Notes under the pieces: generated by a model | The model's input: only the letters and a program-made list of their open reading frames with translations | Database searches by the model: none | Told to the model about the DNA's origin: nothing | Source of the DNA: Megascapheus bottae | Lineage: Eukaryota; Chordata; Mammalia; Rodentia; Geomyidae | Reading direction: 5' to 3' | Length of the DNA: 64,000 bases | Assembly (NCBI GenBank): GCA_024803745.1 | Contig: JANJXV010000193.1 | Coordinates: 1,426,001 to 1,490,000 of the forward strand | Position numbers and translations under genes: made by a program | Shown: one piece after another, positions 10,390 through 22,228 of the stretch | Position numbering within the stretch: the first letter of the stretch is position 1 | Layout: each line of letters starts with the position of its first letter

Positions 10390-10949
10390 TTGAAAATGGG
10401 AGCAAGATTACTACTAAATACGATTATAGTTTTTCAGATATAACCAACCTAGACCTCTGTCGCTGGCAGACACTAGATGTTCACAAGTTTTGATTGGTAT
10501 TATCACTCTTTCTTTTTGTGCACTTACAGACCAGCCTAATACAACCACCGATAAGCGATTTATACCCAAACCAATAAGCCTCTAAATCCAATCTCTATTG
10601 TCTTTAAGTCCCTCTGAGCCTAGAGAATAATTAACCACCTACATATACAATATTGCTCAACAGGCATCAAGTGTAGATCCGTGCAGTATAAGGGTTGAAA
10701 GACGAGCAGAGGTCCAGAGATAGAAAAAAAGAATGAGAGAGGTCAGGGGAGGTGCAAGAGGATTAACGTAGGAGTGTAAGAATATTGTAGTAATGAAGAA
10801 AAGTTATAGCATAAGGATAACTGACATAAGTTGGTAAGTAGGTAGCATATTTGAGTACAAAGTTTGGAAAGTATTAGAATAAAACTTATGTGTTGCTGCA
10901 CGACTAGCTCTTAGCCCAACCAGTGGCCTCACAGTGGACCATGGGATGG
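10390..10949 (-). promoter_or_regulatory. L1-2 5'UTR, presumed internal promoter region
   Basis: About 560 bases precede the ORF1 start. In known L1s this part holds the internal RNA polymerase II promoter. I see no tandem monomer structure of the mouse type and no CpG island. Equivalent regions are 2933-3492, 17828-18387, 53601-54160 and 61022-61581. Promoter function is inferred only from position. The 5' end is set by loss of homology to the F copy at 35372. Confidence 0.5.
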
Positions 10950-12331
10950 ATCTGTTTTTCTTGTCTACGTTGAGGGAAAGGGCTATTTCACAAGATGCAG
11001 AAGCGAAGATTTCAGAAGCAAATGCTGTGAGTGAATTAGCTCGTAAAAAGCATTTTTATTTTCTTTTATCTTTCTGCCAGTCTTGGGGCTTGAATTCAGG
11101 GCCTGAGCACTGTCCTCGGGTTTTCTCAAGTCTAGCCCTCTGCCACTTGAGCCACAGTGCCACATCTAGATTTTCTATCTATGTGGTACTGAGCAATCAA
11201 ACCCAGATCTTCATGGATGCTAGGCAAGCACTCTACCACTATGCCAAACTCTCAACCCTGACATAGTAATTATAAAGTCATCATCATCTTCATCATCATC
11301 ATCATCATATCCAAATATCCTTTCTCCTACAAAGAATGAACACTTAACTGTGTCTAATGCTTTTTTTTTAATTTCACTAATTCTTCTGTGTTTTTCCCTC
11401 TTGCATTTTTTACACATGACAGCAAAGCTAATCATCAGGAAAAAATTGATTAGGATACAGAAACCTAATAATATCCTAGTAGATTGACGTCAAAAATATG
11501 TGCAAGATGCCCTGTGTGTTTGACCTAGTGGGAGAGTCCTTGGCTACCAAGCAGTAAGCCTCAGGTTTGATCCTCATTACCACATACATAGAAAACGCTG
11601 CAAGTGGTGCTGTGGCTCGGTGGGACAGCTAAAGCCTAAAGAAAGCCCAAGAACAATGTTCACACTCTGAGGTCAAGTCCCAAGACTAGCAAAAACAAAA
11701 AAAAATTCGACAAGGGGCAAAATGCAGGCAGAGAAGGCACTGTGAAGCAAATGTTTTGTAAAGGATGAGGGCAATATTGACCCTTAAGTTTGGATCTTAC
11801 CTAAGAAAGGCTCCTTGAGCCTGAGACCAGACTGGTAGTTGGGCCTAGTGGAAGACATTGGGATTGGACAAATAAGGTGTGCTGTATACTACATCCACAT
11901 GTATATTGTGAGACTGGAGGAGAGATTCAGCCTCCAGTATGTCTTTGGTGAGGTCTTTGGTGAGCAAGGATCTTTGGTCATTGGGCCCTGAAAGGTGACC
12001 CTGCCTCCCTCACTATGGAACAGAATATGGAACCCTGGTAACCAAGCCACTGTAACTAACAACCAGCTCAAGCCAGCTCACTTGGCCTGTGGCTCAGGAG
12101 GAAGAAAGATGTTGCTGTGCTGTTGCCAAAGGTCAGGAAACTCGAGTCTCAGGCATGGAAGTTGTGGATATCTTACTCGAAGATGTACATGCTAGATCAT
12201 TGCCAAGCCACAAATCCAGTATAACAGAACTTTCTCTAAGAAGAAGGCCAGGAAAATCCAGGGCAACCAGATGAGGTAAATTTCTAAGAAGAAATGTATT
12301 TGACCCCATCATCCTCCCCACACACTACAAC
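10950..12331. repeat. F2: non-L1 segment of the macro-tandem unit
   Basis: Second copy of F, with the ID-dimer SINE on the minus strand (about 11061-11266), an interrupted CAT microsatellite (11278-11309), the plus-strand ID-dimer SINE (about 11515-11706) and unrecognised sequence to the L1-3 A-tail. It shares with F3, against F1, small variants such as cttggctacc for cttggcaacc, a tgagcctgag site, and the CTT interruption of the microsatellite. F2 and F3 are therefore closer to each other than to F1. Confidence 0.9.
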
Positions 12332-12749
12332 TTTCTTTTTTTTCATTTTTTTTATTGTAATTAGTAAAAGGGTTAGATGATATTTGCCAGATAGAAGGTG
12401 CATTAATTCACATACATTGATACCCTTTCACATGTCTTGGTACCCATTTCCCACCAACCCCACACCCCCACCCGTCTTGGTTTTCCCCCCTTCCCTAACA
12501 AATTTCAAATATCCAAATACAAATAAATTCAATATATCAGATAACAAAGTGAGATACTATACCAATATGGGATAACCAAGGGACAGCAAGCGAGATGAGA
12601 GACAACATAGTACATTAAGGACAACAATCATTCATTATATGGCTTTTGTGTCAATATCCTGGAGGTCCTTTCAATTAGCTTCACATTATATGGCCTTATA
12701 TATGGCCTTTTGCTCTATTGCCAATCTCTGCTAGTAGAGCCCAAGGTTT

Positions 12750-15700
12750 CTACTGATTATGATCAATGAGGGAAACCACTGAGCCTAAGTTCCTTTGAGT
12801 CTGGCTTACTTCACTTAATATGATTTGTTCTAAGTCTTTCCATTTCCTGACAAATGGGGCGATGTCATTCTTTCTGACAGCAGCATAGAATTCCATTGTG
12901 TACAAATACCACAACTTGTTGATCCACTCATCAACTGAGGGACATCTGGGTTGGTTCCATATCTTTGCTATGGTGAATAGTGCTGCAATGAACATTGTTG
13001 TGCTAGTGGGTTTAGTATGCCCTTGTTTCTGGATTGTTGGGTAAATGCCAAGTACTGGAATTGCTGGGTCATAGGGGAGTTGTATGTTTAGCGTTTTGAG
13101 GCACTGCCGCACTGCTTTCCATAGTGGTTGAACGAGTTTGCACTCCCACCAACAGTGTAGTAGTGATCCCTCCTGACCACATCCCCTCCAGCATCTGTTG
13201 TCATTCGTTTTCCTGATCCTGGCCATTCTAACTGGAGTTAGGTGGAATCTTAGACTTGTTTTGATTTGCATTTCTTTTATGACCAGAGATGTTGAGCATT
13301 TCTTCATGTGTCTATAGGCCATTTTTGTTTCTTCTTCAGGGAAGACTCTCTTTAAGTCTTTGGCCCACTTTGTAATGGGATGGGTGTTACTTTGGAGGTT
13401 AGTTTTGGAGTGATTCAATTTTTTGAGTTGTTGATATATTTTAGATATGAGGCCTTGTTCCGTTGTTTGGGTGGTGAAGATCTTCTCCCACTCTGTAGGC
13501 TTCCTGATTAGTTTACTAGCTATATCCGTTGCCATACAAAAGCTCTGCAGTTTAATGCAGTCCCACTTATCCAGCCTTTCTTTGATTTGTTGTGATTCTT
13601 GGTCCTTATTAAGAAAGTTTCGACCTGTGCAAAGAGGCCTAGTGTATCTCCTATTCCTTCCTGTACAGTTTTCAGTGTGTCAGCTTTTACCTCCAGGTCT
13701 TTGATCCATTTGGAGTTAATTCTAGTGCAAGGGGACAAAGAAGGATCCAACTTTAGTTTTCTGCAGGTGTTTAACCAGTTCTGCCAGCACAACTTGTTGA
13801 AGAGGCTATGTTTCTTCCATTCTATTTTTTTGGCTCCCTGGTCAAAGATTAGGTGGCCATAGGTCTGTGGTTTAATATCTGGGTCCGCAGTTCTACTCCA
13901 TTGGACTTCAGGCCTGTTCTTGTGCCAGTACCAAGCTGTTTTGAGAATTATAGCTCTGTAATAGAGCCTTAAGTTTGGAATTGAAATTCCTCCAGCGCTG
14001 TTCTTTCTGCTAAGAAGTGTTTTTGCTATACGGGGTCTTTTATTATTCCATATGAAATTTTGAATTGCGTCTTCTATGTCTTTAAAGAATGACATTGGGA
14101 TGTTGATGGGTATTACATTGAATTTGTAAATAGCCCTTGGCAAGATTGTCATTTTCACAATGTTGATTCTTCCATTCCAGGAGCACGGGAGGTTTTTCCA
14201 TTTCCTTAGTTCTGCTTTAATTTCCTTTTTTAGGGTTTTAAAGTTTTCATCTAAACGGTCCTTTACATTCTTAGTTAAGCTAATTGCTAGGTACTTTATT
14301 TTCTTTGAGGCTATTGTGAAAGGATTTTCTTTCCTGATTATTGCCTCGTTCCTCTCAGTTTTGGCGTAAAGTAAGGCAGTTGATTTGTGAGGGTTGATTT
14401 TATGGCCTGCTACCCTTCCAAAGCTTTGAATCAGCTCAAGGAGCTTGGGAGTAGAGTCTATAAGATTCTTTAAATACAGAATCATGTCATCTGCAAAGAG
14501 GGATAGTTTTGTTTCCTCTTTCCCTACTTGGATCCCCTTTATGCTTGCTTCTTGCCTTATTGCACTGCCTAGGAATTCTAGTACTATGTTAAAAAGGAGT
14601 GGAGAGAGTGGGCATCCTTGTCTCGTTCCTGATTTTAGAGGGAATGGCTTTAGATTTTCACCATTAAGTATAATACTAGCAGTGGGTTTCTCATACACAG
14701 CCTTCATTACATTGAGAAATGTTCCATGGATTCCTAGTTTCTCCACATCTTTTAACATAAAGGGGTTTTGGATCTTGTCAAATGCCTTTTCCGCATCTAT
14801 TGAGACAATCATGTGATTTTATCCCTGCTCCTGTTGATGTGTTGAATTATATTAATTGATTTGTGTATGTTGAACCAGCTTTGCCTCCCTGTGATGAATC
14901 CAGTTTGATCATAGTGTATATTTTTTTGGATGAGTTGTTGTAGACGGTTGGCCAGTATTTTGTTGAGAAGTTTTGCATCGAGGTTCATCAAAGAAATGGG
15001 TCTATAGATCTCTTTCTTTGATGAATCTCTGTCTGGTTTGGGGATGAGGGATATGCTGGCTTCACAGAATCAGTTTAGTAAAGAACCTTCATTTTCAATT
15101 TCGTTGAAGAGCTTGAGGAGTATTGGTGTGAGCTCTGCTTTGAGGACCTTATAGAATTCAGCTGTGAATCCATCTGGCCCTGGGCTCTTTTTAAGTGGAA
15201 GTTGTCTAATTTCCATTTCTATTTCAGAGCTTGAAATAGGCCTGTTGAGTTGGGTTAGCTCTTCTTGGTTCAGTGTGTGTATGTTAATATTGTCTAGGAA
15301 TTCATCCATTTCTTCTAGATTCTCAAATTTGTTGGCGTAAAGGTTTGAGAAGTATTCCCTCATGATATTCTGGATCTTGGTAATTTCTGTAGTGATATTA
15401 CCATTTTCATCTGCGATTTTGTTTATTTCGATATGCTCTCTTCTTTTTTTGGTAAGATTTGCTAAGGGCTTGTCAATTTTGTTAATTCTTTCAAGAACCA
15501 ACACCTTGTTTTGTTGATTCTTTCTATAGTTTTTTTTATTCCAAATCATTTAATTCTGCTTTGATTTTAATAATTTGCTTTCTCCTAATGGGTTTAGGGT
15601 TGGTTTGTTGCTCTTTTTCCAGGAGGTTAAGGTGAGACATTAACTAGTTGGTTTGCCATTTTTCCAACTTGCTGTTGTAGGCACTCCACGCTATAAATTT

Positions 15701-16589
15701 TCCTCTGAGTACTGCCTTTGTTGTGTCCCTAAGGAGTTGATATTTGTGTGCTCCTTATTGTTAAATTTCATAAACAGTTGGATATCTGTTCTGATCTCTT
15801 CGATTACCCATTGTTTTTGATTCAACAATGTGTGGTTCAGTCTCCATGAGTTACAGGGTTTTCTTTGGTGGAGATGTGTGTTCAGCTCCAATTTGATGCC
15901 TTTATGGTCTGAGAGTGTGCATGGAATAATTTCAGTGTTTCTGAATCTGTCCAGGTTTGCTTTATGGCCTAAGATGTGGTCTATTTTGGAAAATGTTCCA
16001 TGTGCTGCTGAAAAAACGTATATTGTGGTGTTACTGGGTGGAATATTCTGTAGATGTCTGTTAGATCTAGTTGGTCTATATAGTTGTTCAGTTCTAAGGT
16101 TTCTCTGTTGAGTTTTTGCCATGTTGATCTGTCCATAGGTGAGAGTGGTGTGTTAAACTCACCAACAATCACTGTGTTTCGATCTATGTATGGTTTCAGT
16201 GTAAGTAAAGTTTGCTTGATGAAGTTTGGAGCTCCGGGATTGGGTGTGTAAATATTTAGGATTGTTATGTCTTCCGGGAGGAAAGATCCTTTAGTAGTAT
16301 GTAGTAACCTTCTTTGTCTTTTCTTACTAATTTTAGTTTGAAGTCTATTGTATTTGATATGAGGATGGCTACTCTAGCTTGTTTATGGGGGCAGTTAGCT
16401 TGATAGAGTTTATTCCAACCTCTCACTTTCAAAAGATGATTGTTTTTGGGTAAGATGTGTCTCTCGAAGTCAGCAGAACGATGGCTCTTGCTTTTTGATC
16501 CAAGTAGACAACCTATGCCATTTAATTGGAGAATTAAGTCCATTGATATAGAGAGTTAGGTTTGAGAGATATTTATTAGTTCCTACCAT
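12750..16589 (-). pseudogene. L1-3 ORF2 pseudogene
   Basis: Same domain order as L1-2. Open pieces are 12750-13535 (carboxy end with the Cys-rich motif), 13520-14812 (RT with FADD), 14809-14991, 15070-15549 (KSPGPDGF region), 15691-16122 and 16265-16543 (endonuclease pieces). Besides the common lesions it has a private 1-base loss near 13628-13640 that separates the carboxy-terminal frame from the RT frame. It also has the two 1-base endonuclease deletions shared with L1-1 (near 16012 and 16288). Start ATG is at 16587-16589. Confidence 0.92.
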
Positions 16590-16637
16590 TTTTAAAAGCT
16601 TTTAGTAGGGCCTGTGTCTTGACAGTTCTTGTGGTCC

Positions 16638-17827
16638 TTAGATGGTATGCTGTTTAGGTGCCATTTCTTTCCCTATATTGCATTTATTTTGGTTTTCTAT
16701 GTATAGAGCATCTTTGAGAATTCTCTGTAGTGTTGGTTTTGTTTCGACATATTGTTGCAGCTTTTCCCTGGAATGGAATGTTTTTATTTTTCCCTCAGTT
16801 ATGAATGAGAGCTTAGCTGGCTACAGTATTCTTGGTTGGTAGTTATTTGATATAAGGGCATGACATATATGCTTCCAGTCACTTCGTGCTTGCATGGTCT
16901 CTGCTGAGAAATCTGGGATTATTCTGATTGGTTTGCCTTTGTAGGTTACTGATTCCTTTTCCCTGGCTGCCTTTAGGATCTTTCCTTTCGTTTCTATTGA
17001 TCCAGTTCGGATCACAATGTGGCGGTGGGATGTTCTTTTCTGGTCAGGTCTGTTTGGGGTTCTAAAAGCTTCTCGTATCTGGATGGGCCTGCCCTTCTGG
17101 ATATTTGGGAAATTCTCTGAGATGATTCCCTGAAGTATATTTCCAATACCATTGACCTCTTTCTCCACGCCCTCCTCAGTACCAACTAGCCTTAAATTAG
17201 GCTTCCTAATTGTATCTTGGACCTCCTGAAGCGCTCTCTCATATTTCCTAGATTTGGATTGACTCATTTTCTGTTCTTTATAATACCTAAATTATCTTCA
17301 GCCACGGAAATTCTCTCCTCTGCAATGTCTAACCTGCTATCAAAGCTATCTACTTTATTTTTCATCTCCCTTGCTTCTAATTGCTCACTTTTGATGCCTT
17401 GCATCCCTTGTTTTAGATCATGTATGGATTTCTTTATCTCCTTAATTTCCTGTTCAGTGGTTAGCTCAGTAGCTTTATTTTCTTTGGACATTTGATGGAG
17501 TTTGGTCACGTTTTTATTTGTGGATTCTTTGAATTCACCTATCTTTCTTTGAAAAACCTTTATTATGGCCTCCTTTATGGCTTCTTCTTTTTCACTTATC
17601 ACCTTGTTTTTGCTTTCCTGTTGTTCAGGTATGGCTTCCTCCATTATCTCTTTCTTTATATTTTCACATTTTTCATTAATGATGTTTATCAATTGCATTT
17701 GTGTAGCAATTGGAAGACTCTCCTCTAAGTTTGCCAGTGACTCTTCCATTGTCTGTTTACATTGGGTGGGGGATGTTGTTTCTTGATTTGACATTTTTCT
17801 TTTTCTTGAGTTACTTGCTCTGCCCAT
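16638..17827 (-). pseudogene. L1-3 ORF1 pseudogene (split ORF1p)
   Basis: Coiled-coil frame 17264-17827 (MGRASNSRKRKMSNQ start) and RRM/CTD frame 16821-17267 overlap by ATGA. The amber follows QPRIL and the remnant carboxy end reads in frame to 16638. Private substitutions relative to L1-2 include EES for EQS in the coiled coil and KES for KGS in the CTD. Confidence 0.9.
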
Positions 17828-18387
17828 TTGAAAATGGGAGCAAGATTACTACTAAATACGATTATAGTTTTTCAGATATAACCAACCTAGACCTCTGTCG
17901 CTGGCAGACACTAGATGTTCACAAGTTTTGATTGGTATTATCACTCTTTCTTTTTGTGCACTTACAGACCAGCCTAATACAACCACCGATAAGCGATTTA
18001 TACCCAAAACAATAAGCCTCTAAATCCAATCTCTATTGTCTTTAAGTCCCTCTGAGCCTAGAGAATAATTAACCACCTACATATACAATATTGCTCAACA
18101 GGCATCAAGTGTAGATCCGTGCAGTATAAGGGTTGAAAGACGAGCAGAGGTCCAGAGATAGAAAAAAAGAATGAGAGAGGTCAGGGGAGGTGCAAGAGGA
18201 TTAACGTAGGAGTGTAAGAATATTGTAGTAATGAAGAAAAGTTATAGCATAAGGATAACTGACATAAGTTGGTAAGTAGGTAGCATATTTGAGTACAAAG
18301 TTTGGAAAGTATTAGAATAAAACTTATGTGTTGCTGCACGACTAGCTCTTAGCCCAACCAGTGGCCTCACAGTGGACCATGGGATGG

Positions 18388-19771
18388 ATCTGTTTTTCTT
18401 GTCTACGTTGAGGGAAAGGGCTATTTCACAAGATGCAGAAGCGAAGATTTCAGAAGCAAATGCTGTGAGTGAATTAGCTCGTAAAAAGCATTTTTATTTT
18501 CTTTTATCTTTCTGCCAGTCTTGGGGCTTGAATTCAGGGCCTGAGCACTGTCCTCGGGTTTTCTCAAGTCTAGCCCTCTGCCACTTGAGCCACAGTGCCA
18601 CATCTAGATTTTCTATCTATGTGGTACTGAGCAATCAAACCCAGATCTTCATGGATGCTAGGCAAGCACTCTACCACTATGCCAAACTCTCAACCCTGAC
18701 ATAGTAATTATAAAGTCATCATCATCTTCATCATCATCGTCATCATATCCAAATATCCTTTCTCCTACAAAGAATGAACACTTAACTGTGTCTAATGCTT
18801 TTTTTTTTAATTTCACTAATTCTTCTGTGTTTTTCCCTCTTGCATTTTTTACACATGACAGCAAAGCTAATCATCAGGAAAAAATTGATTAGGATACAGA
18901 AACCTAATAATATCCTAGTAGATTGACGTCAAAAATATGTGCAAGATGCCCTGTGTGTTTGACCTAGTGGGAGAGTCCTTGGCTACCAAGCAGTAAGCCT
19001 CAGGTTTGATTCCTCATTACCACATACATAGAAAACGCTGCAAGTGGTGCTGTGGCTCGGTGGGACAGCTAAAGCCTAAAGAAAGCCCAAGAACAATGTT
19101 CACACTCTGAGGTCAAGTCCCAAGACCAGCAAAAACAAAAAAAAATTCGACAAGGGGCAAAATGCAGGCAGAGAAGGCACTGTGAAGCAAATGTTTTGTA
19201 AAGGATGAGGGCAATATTGACCCTTAAGTTTGGATCTTACCTAAGAAAGGCTCCTTGAGCCTGAGACCAGACTGGTAGTTGGGCCTAGTGGAAGACATTG
19301 GGATTGGACAAATAAGGTGTGCTGTATACTACATCCACATGTATATTGTGAGACTGGAGGAGAGATTCAGCCTCCAGTATGTCTTTGGTGAGGTCTTTGG
19401 TGAGCAAGGATCTTTGGTCATTGGGCCCTGAAAGGTGACCCTGCCTCCCTCACAATGGAACAGAATATGGAACCCTGGTAACCAAGCCACTGTAACTAAC
19501 AACCAGCTCAAGCCAGCTCACTTGGCCTGTGGCTCAGGAGGAAGAAAGATGTTGCTGTGCTGTTGCCAAAGGTCAGGAAACTCGAGTCTCAGGCATGGAA
19601 GTTGTGGATGTCTTACTCGAAGATGTACATGCTAGATCATTGCCAAGCCACAAATCCAGTATAACAGAACTTTCTCTAAGAAGAAGGCCAGGAAAATCCA
19701 GGGCAACCAGATGAGGTAAATTTCTAAGAAGAAATGTATTTGACCCCATCATCCTCCCCACACACTACAAC
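18388..19771. repeat. F3: non-L1 segment of the macro-tandem unit
   Basis: Third copy of F with the same two SINEs (minus about 18500-18704, plus about 18955-19146) and a CAT microsatellite at 18716-18747 carrying CTT and CGT interruptions. It is flanked by the 5' end of L1-3 and the A-tail of L1-4 at the standard junction bases. Confidence 0.9.
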
Positions 19772-22040
19772 TTTCCTTTTTTTTCATTTTTTTATTGTAA
19801 TTAGTAAAAGGGTTAGATGATATTTGCCAGATAGAAGGTGCATTAATTCACATACATTGATACCCTTTCACATGTCTTGGTACCCATTTCCCTCCAACCC
19901 CACACCCCCCACCCGTCTTGGTTTTCCCCCCTTCCCTAACAAATTTCAAATATCCAAATACAAATAAATTCAATATATCAGATAACAAAGTGAGATACTA
20001 TACCAATATGGGATAACCAAGGGACAGCAAGCGAGATGAGAGACAACATAGTACATTAAGGACAACAATCATTCATTATATGGCTTTTGTGTCAATATCC
20101 TGGAGGTCCTTTCAATTAGCTTCACATTATATGGCCTTATATATGGCCTTTTGCTCTATTGCCAATCTCTGCTAGTAGAGCCCAAGGTTTCTACTGATTA
20201 TGATCAATGAGGGAAACCACTGAGCCTAAGTTCCTTTGAGTCTGGCTTACTTCACTTAATATGATTTGTTCTAAGTCTTTCCATTTCCTGACAAATGGGG
20301 CGATGTCATTCTTTCTGACAGCAGCATAGAATTCCATTGTGTACAAATACCACAACTTGTTGATCCACTCATCAACTGAGGGACATCTGGTTTGGTTCCA
20401 TATCTTTGCTATGGTGAATAGTGCTGCAATGAACATTGTTGTGCTAGTGGGTTTAGTATGCCCTTGTTTCTGGATTGTTGGGTAAACGCCAAGTAGTGGA
20501 ATTGCTGGGTCATAGGGGAGTTCTATGTTAGGCTTTTGAGGCACTGCCACACTGCTTTCCATAGTGGTTGAACGAGTTTGCACTGCCACCAACAGTGTAG
20601 TAGTGATCCCTCGTGGCCACATCCCCTCCAGCATCTGTTATCATTCGTTTTCCTGATCCTGGCCATTCTAACTGGAGTTAGGTGGAATCTTAGACTTGTT
20701 TTGATTTGCATTTCTTTTATGACCAGAGATGTTGAGCATTTCTTCATGTGTCTATAGGCCATTTTTGTTTCTTCTTCAGAGAAGACTCTCTTTAAGTCTT
20801 TGGCCCATTTTGTAATGGGATGGGTGTTACTTTGGAGGTTAGTTTTGGAGTGATTCAATTTTTTGAGTTGTTGATATATTTTAGATATGAGGCCTTGTTC
20901 CGTTGTTTGGGTGGTGAAGATCTTCTCCCACTCTGTAGGCTTCCTGATTAGTTTACTAGCTATATCCGTTGCCATACAAAAGCTCTGCAGTTTAATGCAG
21001 TCCCACTTATCCAGCCTTTCTCTGATTTGTTGTGATTCTTGGTCCTTATTAAGAAAGTTTCGACCTGTACCAAGGAGGCCTAGTGTATCTCCTATTCCTT
21101 CCTGTAAACTTTTCAGTGTGTCAGCTTTTACCTCCACGTCTTTGATCCATTTGGAGTTAATTCTAGTGCAAGGGGACAAAGAAGGATCCAACTTTAGTTT
21201 TCTGCAGGTGTTTAACCAGTTCTGCCAGCACAACTTGTTGAAGAGGCTATCTTTCTTCCATTCTATTTGTTTGGCTCCCTGGTCAAAGATTAGGTGGCCA
21301 TAGGTCTGTGGTTTAATATCTGGGTCCGCAGTTCTACTCCATTGGACTTCAGGCCTGTTCTTGTGCCAGTACCAAGCTGTTTTGAGAATTATAGCTCTGT
21401 AATAGAGCCTTAAGTTTGGAATTGAAATTCCTCCAGCGCTGTTCTTTCTGCTAAGAAGTGTTTTTGCTATACGGGGTCTTTTATTATTCCATATGAAATT
21501 TTGAATTGCCTCTTCTATGTCTTTAAAGAATGACATTGGGATGTTGATGGGTATTACATTGAATTTGTAGATAGCCCTTGGCAAGATTGTTATTTTCACA
21601 ATGTTGATTCTTCCAATCCAGGAGCATGGGAGGTTTTTCCATTTCCTTAGTTTTGCTTTAATTTCCTTTTTTAGGGTTTTAAAGTTTTCATCTAAACGGT
21701 CCTTTACATTCTTAGTTAAGCTAATTTCTAGGTACTTTATTTTCTTTGAGGCTATTGTGAAAGGATTTTCGTTCCTCTCAGTTTTGGCGTAAAGTAAGGC
21801 ATTTGATTTGTGTGGGTTCATTTTATGGCCTGTTACCCTTCCAAATCTTTGAATCAGCTCAAGGAGCTTGGGAGTAGAGTCTATAGGATTCTTTAAATAC
21901 AGAATCATGTCATCGGCAAAGAGGGATAGTTTTATTTCCTCTTTCCCTACTTGGATCCCCTTTATGCTTGCTTCTTGCCTTATTGCACTGCCTAGGAATT
22001 CTAGTACTATGTTAAAAAGGAGTGGAGGGAGTGGGCATCC
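19772..22040 (-). mobile_element. L1-4: LINE-1 lacking its 5' two thirds
   Basis: The 3'UTR and the carboxy-terminal half of ORF2 are present. Homology stops abruptly at 22040 inside the RT domain and is followed by unrelated, SINE-like sequence. It is more diverged than L1-2 and L1-3 (for example several changes at 20460-20650 and a deletion of about 21 bases near 21770). It could be an ordinary 5'-truncated L1 or the recombined edge of the array. I could not see a target-site duplication linking 22041 onward with the sequence at the A-tail. Confidence 0.9.
20191..22040 (-). pseudogene. L1-4 ORF2 pseudogene, carboxy-terminal part
   Basis: Open pieces are 20191-20634 and 20523-21908. A frameshift near 20525-20540 separates the last 110 or so codons from the RT/Cys-rich portion ([20 protein letters not shown]). 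The frame starting [11 protein letters not shown] follows directly on the FADD site: the upstream codons still read LSLFAD but the next position is changed (gtcatcggca on the plus strand). Everything amino-terminal of about 22040 is missing. Confidence 0.9.
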
Positions 22041-22049
22041 TGAATGCTA

Positions 22050-22228
22050 CCCCCTAGCACTTTAATGCAAAGCTTTGGGCTGTGGCATTTTAAGCACAAT
22101 TCAACGCTCTGTTTTTTGCTGGTTAATTAGAGGTAAAAATCTTATGGAATTTATTGCGTGGCTGATTTTGAACTGGAATCCTCAGTTCTCAGCTTATCTT
22201 GAGTAGCTAGGATTACAGTACTTTTACA
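22050..22228 (-). mobile_element. Composite SINE, degraded
   Basis: Directly beyond the L1-4 break, reverse-complement sequence resembles the ID/B1-like composite SINE. The right half is very worn; the 7SL-like left half is clear around gagtagctaggattaca. Confidence 0.6.

Larger units (their letters stand above)
4871..10949 (-). mobile_element. L1-2: full-length LINE-1 (dead)
   Basis: A complete L1 in array A: A-tail (plus-strand T run, 4871-4892), 3'UTR, ORF2 (5290-9151), 48-base spacer, ORF1 (9200-10389) and 5'UTR (10390-10949). Total length is about 6.08 kb, within the normal full-length L1 range. Both junctions with F are at the same bases as in every other copy. It has the best-preserved reading frames in the window (a 687-codon RT-to-carboxy-terminus frame and a 290-codon endonuclease frame), yet carries all the lesions common to the family. 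Confidence 0.95.
12332..18387 (-). mobile_element. L1-3: full-length LINE-1 (dead)
   Basis: A complete minus-strand L1 in array A: 3'UTR 12332-12749, ORF2 12750-16589, ORF1 16638-17827 and 5'UTR 17828-18387. Its 5' half matches L1-1 in private variants while L1-2, between them, differs. That is the alternation described in the findings. Confidence 0.95.

Noticed and set aside
1..22040. CRISPR-like or satellite explanation for the array
   Set aside because: Repeat units are 7.4 kb and contain whole L1s. There are no short direct repeats with unique spacers, and a classical satellite monomer is absent.
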